64,000 nucleotides of DNA, taken from contig JAKSOL010000001.1 of NCBI GenBank assembly GCA_024405635.1, positions 182,082 to 246,081 on the forward strand, in the 5' to 3' direction. This document shows positions 7,681-17,120 of the stretch, in pieces. A program made the position numbers and the translations under genes. Every line of letters begins with the position of its first letter. The first letter of the stretch is position 1. This stretch comes from Salinivirgaceae bacterium. Lineage in GTDB: Bacteria > Bacteroidota > Bacteroidia > Bacteroidales > SZUA-534. The notes under the pieces were generated by a model, which saw only the letters and a list, made by a program, of their open reading frames with translations, searched no databases and was not told where the DNA came from.

Positions 7681-8742
7681 TTAAATATTGTTGTTGACAA
7701 TAGATTCAATAAGCTCGTCCCACTGCGAGAAAATGGTGTTGCGGTCAAATCGGTGGCTTTCTTTTACTGCTCCTGACGAAAGTTTCTCCCTTAATTCGTA
7801 GTCATTTATCAGTAAGTTCATTTTTTCAGAAAGGTCAGCCACATTGCCATCTTCAACAAGAATACCGCTAACACCATCGGTTATAATCTCTTTTGGGCCT
7901 GTGTAGCAGTTAAAGGCAATGCATGCGCATCCTTGACTCATAGCTTCAAGTAAACTATTTGGGAACCCTTCGTATCTCGACGAAAGTACATAGATGCTTT
8001 TCTGTTTAAGAACAGATGCAACATCAGTGGATGAACCAAGAAATTCAACACGTTTAGCAATGCCGAGTTTTTCAATTTGACTTTTGATAGGCGATTTGCA
8101 AATTCGTCCTAAAATTTCAAGTTTCCAATCGGGATGATGGCTTTCTATTTTTGCCCAAGCATTTATTAAAAGATCAAACCCTTTTTGGTGCCATTTATGT
8201 TGTGACCCTATTGCAATAATAGTTTTGCTCCTTTGTTTATAATCGTTAAATGAATCAAAGTTTTTGGGGTTATATATATATGTCTTGTTTTTGATTTTTG
8301 ATTTACTGCATTCTTCTTGCGATACATAAACAACCTTGTCGGCAAATGGGTACAGCAATTTTCTGCAAATCACCTTCTTAAACGTTTTGTTGTGTTGTGT
8401 TGAATTGCGTTCAGATACTATAATTTTCTTTCTTGTTAAAAGGTTGGTAATGATGGTGTCGCCATTCATTTCTACAAGGAACGACAATATTATGTCAGGA
8501 TTTACCTCTTTTATTGTCCTATATATGTTCCTGTATTTTAGTATTCTATGCGCGCCTTTTATTTTACATTTTACAATGTTATCTATAACCTTTACTCTTG
8601 AGTCAATGGGGTAGGATTCGTCTTTTTGCGTCAATATAGCAACGTATGTATCATGCTTTTCGCAGAAATGGTTAAGAAGAATTGATGCAACACGTTCTGC
8701 TCCTCCGCCACCTAGACTATGTATGAAAAATAGAATCTTCAT
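7681..8742 (-). CDS. GT4 family glycosyltransferase
   Basis: A GT-B fold retaining glycosyltransferase of 353 residues. The N terminus MKILFFIHSLGGGGAERVA is the typical acceptor-side glycine loop. The C-terminal donor domain has AIGSQHKWHQKGFDLLINAW, the SSRYEGFPNSLLEAMSQG region with the E-x7-E pair, and GPKEIITDG. It would transfer a sugar from a nucleotide-sugar to a surface glycan precursor on the cytoplasmic face. It stands alone on the minus strand, apart from the polysaccharide genes at 13-19 kb, so its pathway is not shown by context. Donor and acceptor are unknown. Confidence 0.88.
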   Translation of the reverse strand: MKILFFIHSLGGGGAERVASILLNHFCEKHDTYVAILTQKDESYPIDSRVKVIDNIVKCKIKGAHRILKYRNIYRTIKEVNPDIILSFLVEMNGDTIITNLLTRKKIIVSERNSTQHNKTFKKVICRKLLYPFADKVVYVSQEECSKSKIKNKTYIYNPKNFDSFNDYKQRSKTIIAIGSQHKWHQKGFDLLINAWAKIESHHPDWKLEILGRICKSPIKSQIEKLGIAKRVEFLGSSTDVASVLKQKSIYVLSSRYEGFPNSLLEAMSQGCACIAFNCYTGPKEIITDGVSGILVEDGNVADLSEKMNLLINDYELREKLSSGAVKESHRFDRNTIFSQWDELIESIVNNNI

Positions 8743-8999
8743 TTCCTACGTTTCTTTTTCCGCAAAACAAACAATAAATCTAATGTTCACGCAAAAAAAA
8801 CTGCACATGTGTCCGTTTGTGGGCAATGGTTATTTATGCTTTGTTGTAAATTTCTCATAAACACACTTGTTTCTTGAAAATATGCTTTTATCAAAAAAAA
8901 GCAGATTTCTATTTGTTATAGATTTATATTCACATTATGAAATGTGAGCAATTATTTTCGCATAAAACAAAGTAGAAGAAACAATAAAAATACAACATT

Positions 9000-11900
9000 A
9001 TGAAGAGACTATCATTTTTAGCAATCGCATGCTTTTTTGCAGTTTCATCTGCATTTGCAGCGTGGGACGGGTCAACTCAAACTGCATGGACAGTCGGTTC
9101 AGGTACAGAGGAAGATCCATATCTGATTGAATCAGAAGAAAACCTAGCATCACTTGCAGCACAAGTAAATGCAGGACAAAGCTTCAGTGGCAAATACTTT
9201 AAACAAACAGCAGACCTTGATTTGGGATGCGTTTTTGACGAAGCCGGAATAGTGGATACAGAAGCAAGTGAAAATTTTAGTTGGACTCCAATTGGAAACA
9301 AATCTGCATGTTTCTCTGGTATTTATGATGGCAATGGCTTTGTAATAAGCAACTTGTATTATAACAATATTGAGCAAGAGTATTGCGGATTGTTTGGAGG
9401 CATTAATAATGCTAAACTGAAGAATATAACATTGGTATCTGGTTTTGTGTTTGGATATCAATATGCAGGTGGTATTTGTGGTTATGCTAAAGGTTCGTCA
9501 CTTGTAGATTGTTGCGCAAACAATGCAACAGTTTACGGAAAAATGGAACGTAATGGTGGTGTTGTTGGATATATTGAAGGTACAACTCAAGTAAACAATT
9601 GCATTAACTATGGTTTTGTATCAGCTTTTAACTTTTCAGGCGGTGTTGTTGGCTTCTGCAACAAAGCAACAACAACCGTAGCAAACTGTGTTAATGTTGG
9701 CCAAGTGTTTAGCATGCGATGCACAGCTGGTAGCTTATATGGATATAACAAAGATTTTGGAGGCTCAGCAAGTAACAACTACTACGACAAACAAGTAAAT
9801 CATTCAGAAGGTTGGACTTCGGTAACAAACATTATTGAGAAAAATGTTGATGTTGTTGGAAAAGTCGAGGGCAAATCAACAGCAGAAATGCTTGGCGATG
9901 GTTTGAAAGACGCTCTTGGCGACACCTATTGGGAATATTCTGATGGTCTTTATCCTCGTTTAAAATTGAGCAAAGACAACGATGCTATTGTTTTGGCAGC
10001 AACTCCAGTTGTACTAGAACAAGGCGAAGATGTTGATAACGTTAAAACTAATTTTTCAGTCAACACAAGTAACGATGTTGTTTGGGCTAACACAACTGAA
10101 AATATAGTTTCAGTATCAGGCAATAATGTTACAATTAATGGTAATGGTCCTGTTCAATTGATAGCAAAGAAGGGCAACTACACAAAAACATTTGCATTAC
10201 GTACAAATGCCGAAGAAACATATCCAACACTTAGTGTTGATAATATTAAAGATATGAAGGATTTAATCTTTGCAATGGCATACAGCACAAGTTATAAAGG
10301 TTATGCCAATTACAATGGTTTCAAGGGCGTTAATTTTGTTCTTAATGACGATCTCTCATTTATGGGTTCTTATGATGAGGAGACAGATACTTGGAGTGGC
10401 TCTATATTGGGTTATATGGGCGTTCACAACTCATTTAAAGGTAATTTTGACGGACAAAATCACAATATAGAGAATGTATATGTTGACATGCCAGCAGCAA
10501 TCAATGGAGGTTTGTTTGGTTGTGTATCGTATGGTACAATATCGAACCTTAATATTACTAGCGGATATGTTACAACCGGCAAACAACATGCAGGAGGTTT
10601 GGCAGGTGCTTCATTCCTTGAGAATTTCATCAACTGTTCAGTTAATTGTACTGTAACTGCAGGCTCTGCTCAATATGCAGCAGGTATTGTTAGTTACGAT
10701 AAAGGTTTTTCAACTTTTACTAATTGTAAAAACTATGGTAATGTTACTTCTTCGCAATATAGTGGTGGATTTGTTGCAAAAAGCGATTTAGCAACAACTG
10801 TTGAAGGTTGTGAAAACTGGGGCGATATTTACGTTGGTGCAAGTGGTAAAGCTGGAGGCTTTTGTGGAACTAGCAACATTTCAATGACAATTAGCAACTC
10901 TCGCAACTATGGCGCAATAGAAGGTTCATCTCTTGTAGGAGGCTTTATTGGTCAAAGTTTAGCAAATGGTGCCATTATTTCAAACAGCGAAAACCATGGC
11001 GCTATTACCGGAACATCAAGTATTGTGGCAGGCTTTATTGGTCAATCGACAAAAGGTCACATTACTAATTGTATAAACAATGCAAAAGTGACTGGTACGA
11101 CTTCCATAGGTGGCATTTGTGGTGAGTCAACAACTGATACTATTCAATTTTGTATTAACAACGATACCATTATGTCATCTTCAAGTGTAGTTGGCGGTAT
11201 TGCAGGTGTAATTAAAACACAATCTTTGATTAATGGCTGCCTTAATAGTAGCTATGTTAAAGGAGCAAGCAACATTGGTGGTATTTGTGGTCAAACTACC
11301 GAATCAGTAGTTAAAAACTGTTTTAACTCTGGATTGGTTAACGCAAATACTAACATAGGCGGAGGTATTGTAGGTTCAAATGGTACACAATCGGAATGTG
11401 AATCTTCAATTAACATTGGACTAGCAATATCAGGCGGGGCAAACAAAGGTGCCATAGTTGGTAGCAATAGCGGTTCAGTTAACTACTGCTACTCTGACAA
11501 GCAAATAAGCACAAATACCAAAATATGTGAAGGAACTGCTGCTACCAATTCAGAGCTTGCATTTACAAAAGACATCATCTCCGATAATTTGAAAGATGTG
11601 CTAGGTGAAGATAATTGGTCATACGCGAATAGACTATATCCTTGTCCTAAAGGACTTGAAAACAATGAAATTGCACAAGTTGCTACAGCATCAATCTGCT
11701 TGTTTGTTGACGAGAATGATGAAAATCTATACGACGAATTGGCTAATGTGAGCAACAAGTTCTCTATTGGATTTGCTAATGGTGTGAAATGGAAAAGTTC
11801 ATCAAACATAATTGGTATTGTAAATTATGATGCTTACGTTTCGCAAAAAGACAAAGAAAACACCGTTACACTTACAGCCACCAAAGGAACCATTTCAAAA

Positions 11901-13307
11901 AGCCTTACACTGACCATTCCTGCTTCAGTAGGTTTGTTAAGTCCTAATTTGAATTGGGACGGAATCGCAGACTTTGTTTATGGTACTGCCATTGACGCAA
12001 GTATGCTAAATGCTACTGTTGACGAAGGTGTTGATGGAGAATTTGTGTATTCTGTCGAAGAAAATGATGTTCTACCTGCTGGTTCACAAGAAGTTACCGT
12101 TACTTTTGCTCCAACCACTCCAGGATATGCTCGTGAAAACAAAACAATTACAGTAAATGTAGCTAAGGCACAACCTGTAATCACTTGGAATAAACCTTCT
12201 GACATTATCTATGGAACACGCATTAGTTTAGAGCAACAAAACGCAGTTTGTAATGTCGATGGTGAATTTATCTACACCAACACTGGTGCAGTATTGGATG
12301 CAGGAACCCACAAATTGTATGTAACATTCAATCCTTCTAGCAACAACTACACTTCTGTAAAAGACTCGGTAGAATTGACCATTAAGAAAGCTACACCTAC
12401 TATTGTGTGGGCTAATCCGTCGGATATAACTTACGGAGAAGCTATCTCGTCGCAATTAAATGCCATTTCAACAACAGAAGGTGAGATTACATACTCTGTT
12501 AATGTTGGTGATGTGCTTTCAGCTGGCGACAACACAATCACAGCTACACTTACACCAACTTCAGGCAACTACGAAACAACAAGCGCAACAGTAGTTCTAC
12601 ATGTGCGCAAGGCAGCCTCGGCAATCACTTGGGCACCTGAAAAAACAACATTTACTTATGGCGAAAGCATAGAGTCGTTGTTTAATGCCTCTGCCGATGC
12701 TGAAGGCTCAATAGTTTACTCGGTTGATAAAACTGCCACTCCAAACGCTGGAAGTCTTGAGGTTACTGCCACATTTACTCCTACATCGGGCAATTACGAA
12801 TCGGCAACCAAGGGCGTAAATGTTAATATTGAAAAAGCTAAGTTATCGGTATCTGTAGCAGACGTAAAAATTAAACAAGGTGAGAATTTGCCTAGCTTTA
12901 ATGTTGAATACAATGGATTTGTGAACAACGACAACGCAGCAAGTCTAAAATCGGAACCAACAGCAACTTGTTCAACCGACGGAAAAACTGCTGGTACATT
13001 TGATATTGTAGTAGCAGGTGGCGAATCTTCAAACTATGACTTTGTTTACCAAAATGGCAAACTAACAGTTGAGAAAACAGATGCAATTGCTGAGACTGAA
13101 TCAACTATCAACATCTATCCAAATCCAACAACCGATGTTATAGTAATTGAGAGCGATGCAAACGAAGCTCAAATATTTAATCTCAATGGCGATTTGGTTA
13201 AGGTTTGCCCATTGTCGGGCACAACTCATGTTGATGTAAACGACCTTGCTGAAGGAACTTACATTGTAGTTGTAGGCAATAAAGCAACTCGAATTGTAAA
13301 GAAATAG
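9000..13307 (+). CDS. Secreted GLUG-repeat surface protein with Ig-like/MBG repeats and type A T9SS sorting domain
   Basis: A 1435-residue exported protein. Residues 1-20 are a signal peptide ending AFA-AWDG. Two blocks of GLUG-type repeats (about 150-250 and 500-830) show the pattern GGIxG-xxxxxxxNCxNxGxV, repeated a dozen or more times and predicted to form a beta-helix. From about 980 to 1280 come four repeats of about 75-80 residues beginning with variants of ITWxxPSDIxYG and ending TFxPTSGNYxS. An MBG-like domain (KLSVSVADVKIKQGE) follows. The last 65 residues (NIYPNPTTDVIVIES to RIVKK) are a type A Por-secretion sorting domain, so it should cross the outer membrane through the type IX system and be anchored at the surface. 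Adhesion is plausible but unproven. Confidence 0.88.
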   Translation: MKRLSFLAIACFFAVSSAFAAWDGSTQTAWTVGSGTEEDPYLIESEENLASLAAQVNAGQSFSGKYFKQTADLDLGCVFDEAGIVDTEASENFSWTPIGNKSACFSGIYDGNGFVISNLYYNNIEQEYCGLFGGINNAKLKNITLVSGFVFGYQYAGGICGYAKGSSLVDCCANNATVYGKMERNGGVVGYIEGTTQVNNCINYGFVSAFNFSGGVVGFCNKATTTVANCVNVGQVFSMRCTAGSLYGYNKDFGGSASNNYYDKQVNHSEGWTSVTNIIEKNVDVVGKVEGKSTAEMLGDGLKDALGDTYWEYSDGLYPRLKLSKDNDAIVLAATPVVLEQGEDVDNVKTNFSVNTSNDVVWANTTENIVSVSGNNVTINGNGPVQLIAKKGNYTKTFALRTNAEETYPTLSVDNIKDMKDLIFAMAYSTSYKGYANYNGFKGVNFVLNDDLSFMGSYDEETDTWSGSILGYMGVHNSFKGNFDGQNHNIENVYVDMPAAINGGLFGCVSYGTISNLNITSGYVTTGKQHAGGLAGASFLENFINCSVNCTVTAGSAQYAAGIVSYDKGFSTFTNCKNYGNVTSSQYSGGFVAKSDLATTVEGCENWGDIYVGASGKAGGFCGTSNISMTISNSRNYGAIEGSSLVGGFIGQSLANGAIISNSENHGAITGTSSIVAGFIGQSTKGHITNCINNAKVTGTTSIGGICGESTTDTIQFCINNDTIMSSSSVVGGIAGVIKTQSLINGCLNSSYVKGASNIGGICGQTTESVVKNCFNSGLVNANTNIGGGIVGSNGTQSECESSINIGLAISGGANKGAIVGSNSGSVNYCYSDKQISTNTKICEGTAATNSELAFTKDIISDNLKDVLGEDNWSYANRLYPCPKGLENNEIAQVATASICLFVDENDENLYDELANVSNKFSIGFANGVKWKSSSNIIGIVNYDAYVSQKDKENTVTLTATKGTISKSLTLTIPASVGLLSPNLNWDGIADFVYGTAIDASMLNATVDEGVDGEFVYSVEENDVLPAGSQEVTVTFAPTTPGYARENKTITVNVAKAQPVITWNKPSDIIYGTRISLEQQNAVCNVDGEFIYTNTGAVLDAGTHKLYVTFNPSSNNYTSVKDSVELTIKKATPTIVWANPSDITYGEAISSQLNAISTTEGEITYSVNVGDVLSAGDNTITATLTPTSGNYETTSATVVLHVRKAASAITWAPEKTTFTYGESIESLFNASADAEGSIVYSVDKTATPNAGSLEVTATFTPTSGNYESATKGVNVNIEKAKLSVSVADVKIKQGENLPSFNVEYNGFVNNDNAASLKSEPTATCSTDGKTAGTFDIVVAGGESSNYDFVYQNGKLTVEKTDAIAETESTINIYPNPTTDVIVIESDANEAQIFNLNGDLVKVCPLSGTTHVDVNDLAEGTYIVVVGNKATRIVKK

Positions 13308-13330
13308 TTAATTAATTTGAAAATTGTAGA

Positions 13331-13367
13331 AAAACGGTCAATGACAATGTTCATTGGCCGTTTTTTT
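13331..13367 (+). terminator. Terminator after the GLUG surface protein
   Basis: An 11-bp stem (ACGGTCAATGA / TCATTGGCCGT, one wobble) followed by seven T residues, about 25 bases after the stop codon. It separates the surface protein from the polysaccharide operon. Confidence 0.87.
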
Positions 13368-13386
13368 AGGCAATTAATCCAAAACG

Positions 13387-14847
13387 ATGACTAATCTTGG
13401 CAACCAAGTAGCAAGAGCAACCAAATGGTCGGTTCTATCAGAACTGATGGCCAAACTAATTACACCAATATCTATGATGGTATTGGCTCGGGTGCTCACA
13501 CCTGAAGCCTATGGCGCCATTGCTACTACAGCAATAGTCATATCATTTGCCGAATTGTTTACCGATAGCGGATTCCCCAAATATCTTATCCAACATAATT
13601 TTCAAAGCGATGAAGAAAAGAGCGAATCTGCTAATGTTGCATTTTGGACTAATTTCTCATTGAGTCTGTTCATTTGGGGAATCATAATCATTTTCCGACA
13701 TCAAATTGCAATAATTGTAGGCAGTCCTGAACTTGGCAATGCCATTGCAGTAGCTTGTATTGCAATACCAATAACGACATTTTCTAGTATTCAGATAGCA
13801 TTATTCAAACGCGACCTCAATTTTCAGCCCCTTTTCCACGCGCGAATTGTTGGCATTGTCACACCTTTTCTGTTCACAATACCATTGGCTATGTGGCTGA
13901 AGAACTATTGGGCGTTAATAGTAGGAACAATTTTTTATCAAGTAGTTACTGCAATTATTCTTGCTATAAACTCGAAATGGCATCCGCGGCGCTATTATAG
14001 TTTCGGTAAATTGAAAGAAATGTTGGCGTTTTGCTTTTGGATAATTACAAACGATGTGCTAACCTATTTTACTGGATACATTGACCTCTTTCTGATAAGC
14101 CAAAAATTTGATCAACATAAATTAGGCATCTACCGAACCGCAGTATCAACATCAACGCAAATAATAGCATTAGTCTCTGCTATTGTGCTACCAGTACTAC
14201 TTCCTGTCTACTCCAAAATACAGAGCGACCATAACAAATTGCGAGAAACAATGCTGAAAATACAGAAATACTTGGGGATAATTATTCTGCCTTTGGGCTT
14301 TGGCGTTTTCTTGTACAGCGATTTGGTTACTAACTTATTACTTGGACCACAGTGGGCTGAAGCTGCTCCAATTATTGGTCTTTGGGGAATTTTGCACAGT
14401 TTTTCTTTGCTGATAAACCGCAATTGCTCAAATACTTACATTGCAATAGGGCGGCCTAAAATTTCAGTTTTATTACAAACATTATATGCGGCAGCACTAA
14501 TCCCAACCATTATTATCTCATCTAACATTAGTTTTGAAGCAGTTTACTACACCCGGGCTTTTGCAAAAGGGTGGATGATAGTACTTAACCTAATCACGAT
14601 TTACATAACAATCAGACAATCAACTATAAAAGTCATTACCAACATTTTACCAGAATTGTGGGGTTGCATTGTAATGAGTGGTGCAGCATTGTTGCTTTCG
14701 TTTTTGGGGAATAACACGCAATGGCAACTTGTATCAATATTGATATGTGGCATTGTTTACTTTGCTACAATTTGTATTTTTAAAGAAGATAGGCAAGCGT
14801 TGTCAAATATTATCCGTTATGCAAAACAGCAAATACAAGTTAAATGA
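13387..14847 (+). CDS. Wzx-type oligosaccharide flippase (MOP superfamily)
   Basis: A 486-residue membrane protein with about twelve hydrophobic segments. The N-terminal layout (GNQVARATKWSVLSELMAKL then ITPISMMVLARVLTPEAYG) is characteristic of Polysacc_synt/MVIN-like flippases that move undecaprenyl-linked oligosaccharides across the inner membrane. It is the first gene of the block and overlaps the ATP-grasp gene by four bases (ATGA), showing translational coupling. The exact glycan is unknown. Confidence 0.88.
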   Translation: MTNLGNQVARATKWSVLSELMAKLITPISMMVLARVLTPEAYGAIATTAIVISFAELFTDSGFPKYLIQHNFQSDEEKSESANVAFWTNFSLSLFIWGIIIIFRHQIAIIVGSPELGNAIAVACIAIPITTFSSIQIALFKRDLNFQPLFHARIVGIVTPFLFTIPLAMWLKNYWALIVGTIFYQVVTAIILAINSKWHPRRYYSFGKLKEMLAFCFWIITNDVLTYFTGYIDLFLISQKFDQHKLGIYRTAVSTSTQIIALVSAIVLPVLLPVYSKIQSDHNKLRETMLKIQKYLGIIILPLGFGVFLYSDLVTNLLLGPQWAEAAPIIGLWGILHSFSLLINRNCSNTYIAIGRPKISVLLQTLYAAALIPTIIISSNISFEAVYYTRAFAKGWMIVLNLITIYITIRQSTIKVITNILPELWGCIVMSGAALLLSFLGNNTQWQLVSILICGIVYFATICIFKEDRQALSNIIRYAKQQIQVK

Positions 14848-15902
14848 AAATAGCTATACATCATAGAGAAGGTTCGTTTAGTTCGCACTGGATTGATTAC
14901 TGCCAAAGAAATGGTATCGATTTCAAACTTGTCAATGCATACGATAACGATATTGTTAGTCAACTTGCTGACTGCAATATCTTTATGTGGCATCATCATC
15001 AATCAATATACAAAGATCAATTATTGGCCAATCATCTCCTTCTTTCAATGCAAGGAATGGGACTGATAACATACCCTAATTTAAACACTTCATGGCATTT
15101 TGATGACAAGTTGGCTCAGCATTATCTGTTAAATTCAATTGGGGCACCAATTGTACCTACATACATATTCTTTAACAAACAAGATGCTATTGAGTGGGCT
15201 GAACAAACAACCTTTCCAAAGGTTTTTAAGTTAAAAAATGGGTCATCCTCAGCAAACGTGATGCTTGTAAAGAACTCAAAGCAGGCGCAAAGGTTGATAT
15301 CAAAAGCCTTTAATAAAGGAATTCCTACATTTCGATATAAGGATAGAATAAAAGAACGTTATCGCCTATACAAAATAGGAAAAGTATCTCTCCGAAATTT
15401 ACTAGGACTAGTACGAAGAGCCTTATTCCGCGTTTGTCCGGGAGAATATTTCAAATTTCACGACAAAGAATGTGGTTATGTTTATTTTCAAGACTTCATG
15501 TCATCAAAGAACTTTGACATAAGGGTGTTGGTGATTGGCAATAAGGCAATAGCAAAGAAAAGAATAAACCGCCCTAACGATTTTCGGGCATCAGGAGGAA
15601 ACAACCTGATTTTTGATAAAGAACAAATTGACGAAAAATTTGTTCAAGCAGCATTCTTGGCCAATAAATCGCTAAAAATGCAAAGTGTAGCTTTCGATTT
15701 CTTGTATGGCGAGCACGACGAACCGCTAATTTCAGAGATAAGCTATTGCTGTGGTTACGAGTCAAACAAAGACGCACCAGGCTACTGGACTTCAGATATG
15801 CAATGGCACAAATGTTCAAATATCAACATTTGCGATTGGATAATAGAGGAGGTTATTGCAGAGTACAAGGCAAAAGAGTCGGCAAAAGTTATTGCAGATT
15901 AG
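14844..15902 (+). CDS. ATP-grasp (RimK-like) ligase-like protein in a polysaccharide cluster
   Basis: A 352-residue soluble protein with the three-part ATP-grasp layout. There is an N-terminal preATP-like region (MKIAIHHREGSFSSHWIDYC), a substrate-leading segment (YPNLNTSWHFDDKLAQHYLL), and then the ATP-binding lysine loop PKVFKLKNGSSSANVMLVKN. The second half has DIRVLVIGNKAIAKKRIN and an acidic metal-binding end (AFDFLYGEHDEPLISEISY), as in RimK and D-Ala-D-Ala ligase relatives. It is translationally coupled to the flippase, so it may attach an amino acid or similar group to the exported glycan. That function is inference; no substrate can be read from the sequence. Confidence 0.72.
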   Translation: MKIAIHHREGSFSSHWIDYCQRNGIDFKLVNAYDNDIVSQLADCNIFMWHHHQSIYKDQLLANHLLLSMQGMGLITYPNLNTSWHFDDKLAQHYLLNSIGAPIVPTYIFFNKQDAIEWAEQTTFPKVFKLKNGSSSANVMLVKNSKQAQRLISKAFNKGIPTFRYKDRIKERYRLYKIGKVSLRNLLGLVRRALFRVCPGEYFKFHDKECGYVYFQDFMSSKNFDIRVLVIGNKAIAKKRINRPNDFRASGGNNLIFDKEQIDEKFVQAAFLANKSLKMQSVAFDFLYGEHDEPLISEISYCCGYESNKDAPGYWTSDMQWHKCSNINICDWIIEEVIAEYKAKESAKVIAD

Positions 15903-15970
15903 GCAGAATATAGTGTTGCTAAGGTTGCCTTTTTCTTTAAAAATGTTGCTAACGATTGCTTAATGAAAGT

Positions 15971-15978
15971 TACATTTG
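15971..15978 (+). promoter_or_regulatory. Candidate promoter -7 box for the epimerase/glycosyltransferase genes
   Basis: TACATTTG, an exact TAnnTTTG match, with GTTG at 15945-15948 as a possible -33 element. It lies in the 200-base gap after the ATP-grasp gene and would leave a leader of about 120 bases before the epimerase. Confidence 0.45.
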
Positions 15979-16103
15979 TCAAATAATTGAGCACACCACA
16001 GATAACTAAAAATGAACAACTTAAGAATTTGTTTCTGTTTTGATGTTCAACTTAAGAGTCAAATGGCTTCTGTTTTTTTTGATTATAAGTAAAGTGAAGT
16101 AGA

Positions 16104-17114
16104 ATGAAGTTTCTAGTTACAGGAATAGCAGGTTTTATAGGCTACCATGTCGCACGGCGATTGGTGGAGCAAGGCCATGCTGTAACTGGAATCGACAACC
16201 TTTCTGCACCGTCAGATTTAAAGTTAATGCGTTTGTCGGAATTGGGATTTGCTCAAAATCAGTTTGGTTATGGGCTGATGCATCAAAGTGCAAAGTTTGG
16301 CAACTTGAAATTTGTAGCACTAAATATCCAAGACAGAGTTCAAATACATAATTTGTTTGCTGCAGAGCAGTTTGACAAGGTTATAAACCTAGCTGCCAAG
16401 ACAGGTGTCAGAAGTTCATTAGATTCTCATTCAGAATACATTGCGAGCAATATTGATGGGTTTTCGTGCATATTGGAAAACTGTGTAACGCATCACATTA
16501 GCCACTTTATATATGCATCGTCGAGTAGCGTTTATGGAAATAACGAAAAGGTGCCTTTTTCGGAGGACGATGCGCTGGCCAATCCTGCAAGTGTGTATGC
16601 AGTAACAAAAATTGCAAACGAGTTACTTGCAAAAACATACTCCAACACTTATGGCTTAAAATCAACAGGGTTAAGGTTTTTTACCGTTTATGGTCCGTGG
16701 GGACGTACCGATATGGCGCCAATGCTTTTTGCTAAAGCCATTGCCGATGGCAAACCTATCAATGTTTTTAACAATGGTAATTTGTTGCGAGACTTTACTT
16801 ATATCGACGACATAGTGAATGGAGTTTGTCTTGTAGCTAATATGCAACCGCAAGACATTTCGTCACCAAATGTTTACAATATAGGTTGTTCTACTCCAGT
16901 TAAGTTGCTCAACTTTATTTCGGAATTGGAGTTGGCTATGGGACAAAAGGCTGAAATGAACATGATGCCTATGCAAGTTGGTGATGTATATCAAACTTAT
17001 GCTGACACAACTGCTTTTGAACGCGATTTTGGCTATCGTCCGAAAACATCGTTAAAAGACGGTATTGCCATATTTGTAAAGTGGTTTCTTGAGTATAACA
17101 ACAAGTTAGTATAG
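16104..17114 (+). CDS. NAD-dependent nucleotide-sugar epimerase (UDP-glucuronate epimerase-like)
   Basis: An extended short-chain dehydrogenase of 336 residues. The Rossmann loop GIAGFIG is at residues 7-13. The region GHAVTGIDNLSAPSDLKLMRLSEL resembles UDP-glucuronate 4-epimerases, which carry an insert here. The catalytic set is present: SSSSVYG for the serine, and YAVTKIANE with the Tyr-x3-Lys pair. LRFFTVYGPWGRTDMAP and the FTYIDDIV motif also match that subgroup. It probably converts UDP-glucuronate to UDP-galacturonate for the glycan made by the following glycosyltransferases, but other UDP-sugars are possible. Confidence 0.85.
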   Translation: MKFLVTGIAGFIGYHVARRLVEQGHAVTGIDNLSAPSDLKLMRLSELGFAQNQFGYGLMHQSAKFGNLKFVALNIQDRVQIHNLFAAEQFDKVINLAAKTGVRSSLDSHSEYIASNIDGFSCILENCVTHHISHFIYASSSSVYGNNEKVPFSEDDALANPASVYAVTKIANELLAKTYSNTYGLKSTGLRFFTVYGPWGRTDMAPMLFAKAIADGKPINVFNNGNLLRDFTYIDDIVNGVCLVANMQPQDISSPNVYNIGCSTPVKLLNFISELELAMGQKAEMNMMPMQVGDVYQTYADTTAFERDFGYRPKTSLKDGIAIFVKWFLEYNNKLV

Positions 17115-17120
17115 TGTGCA

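Noticed and set aside
10500..11500. Short, regularly spaced DNA repeats that could suggest a CRISPR array
   Set aside because: They are codons of the GLUG protein repeats inside one long open frame; the repeats are not identical and there are no spacers or cas genes.
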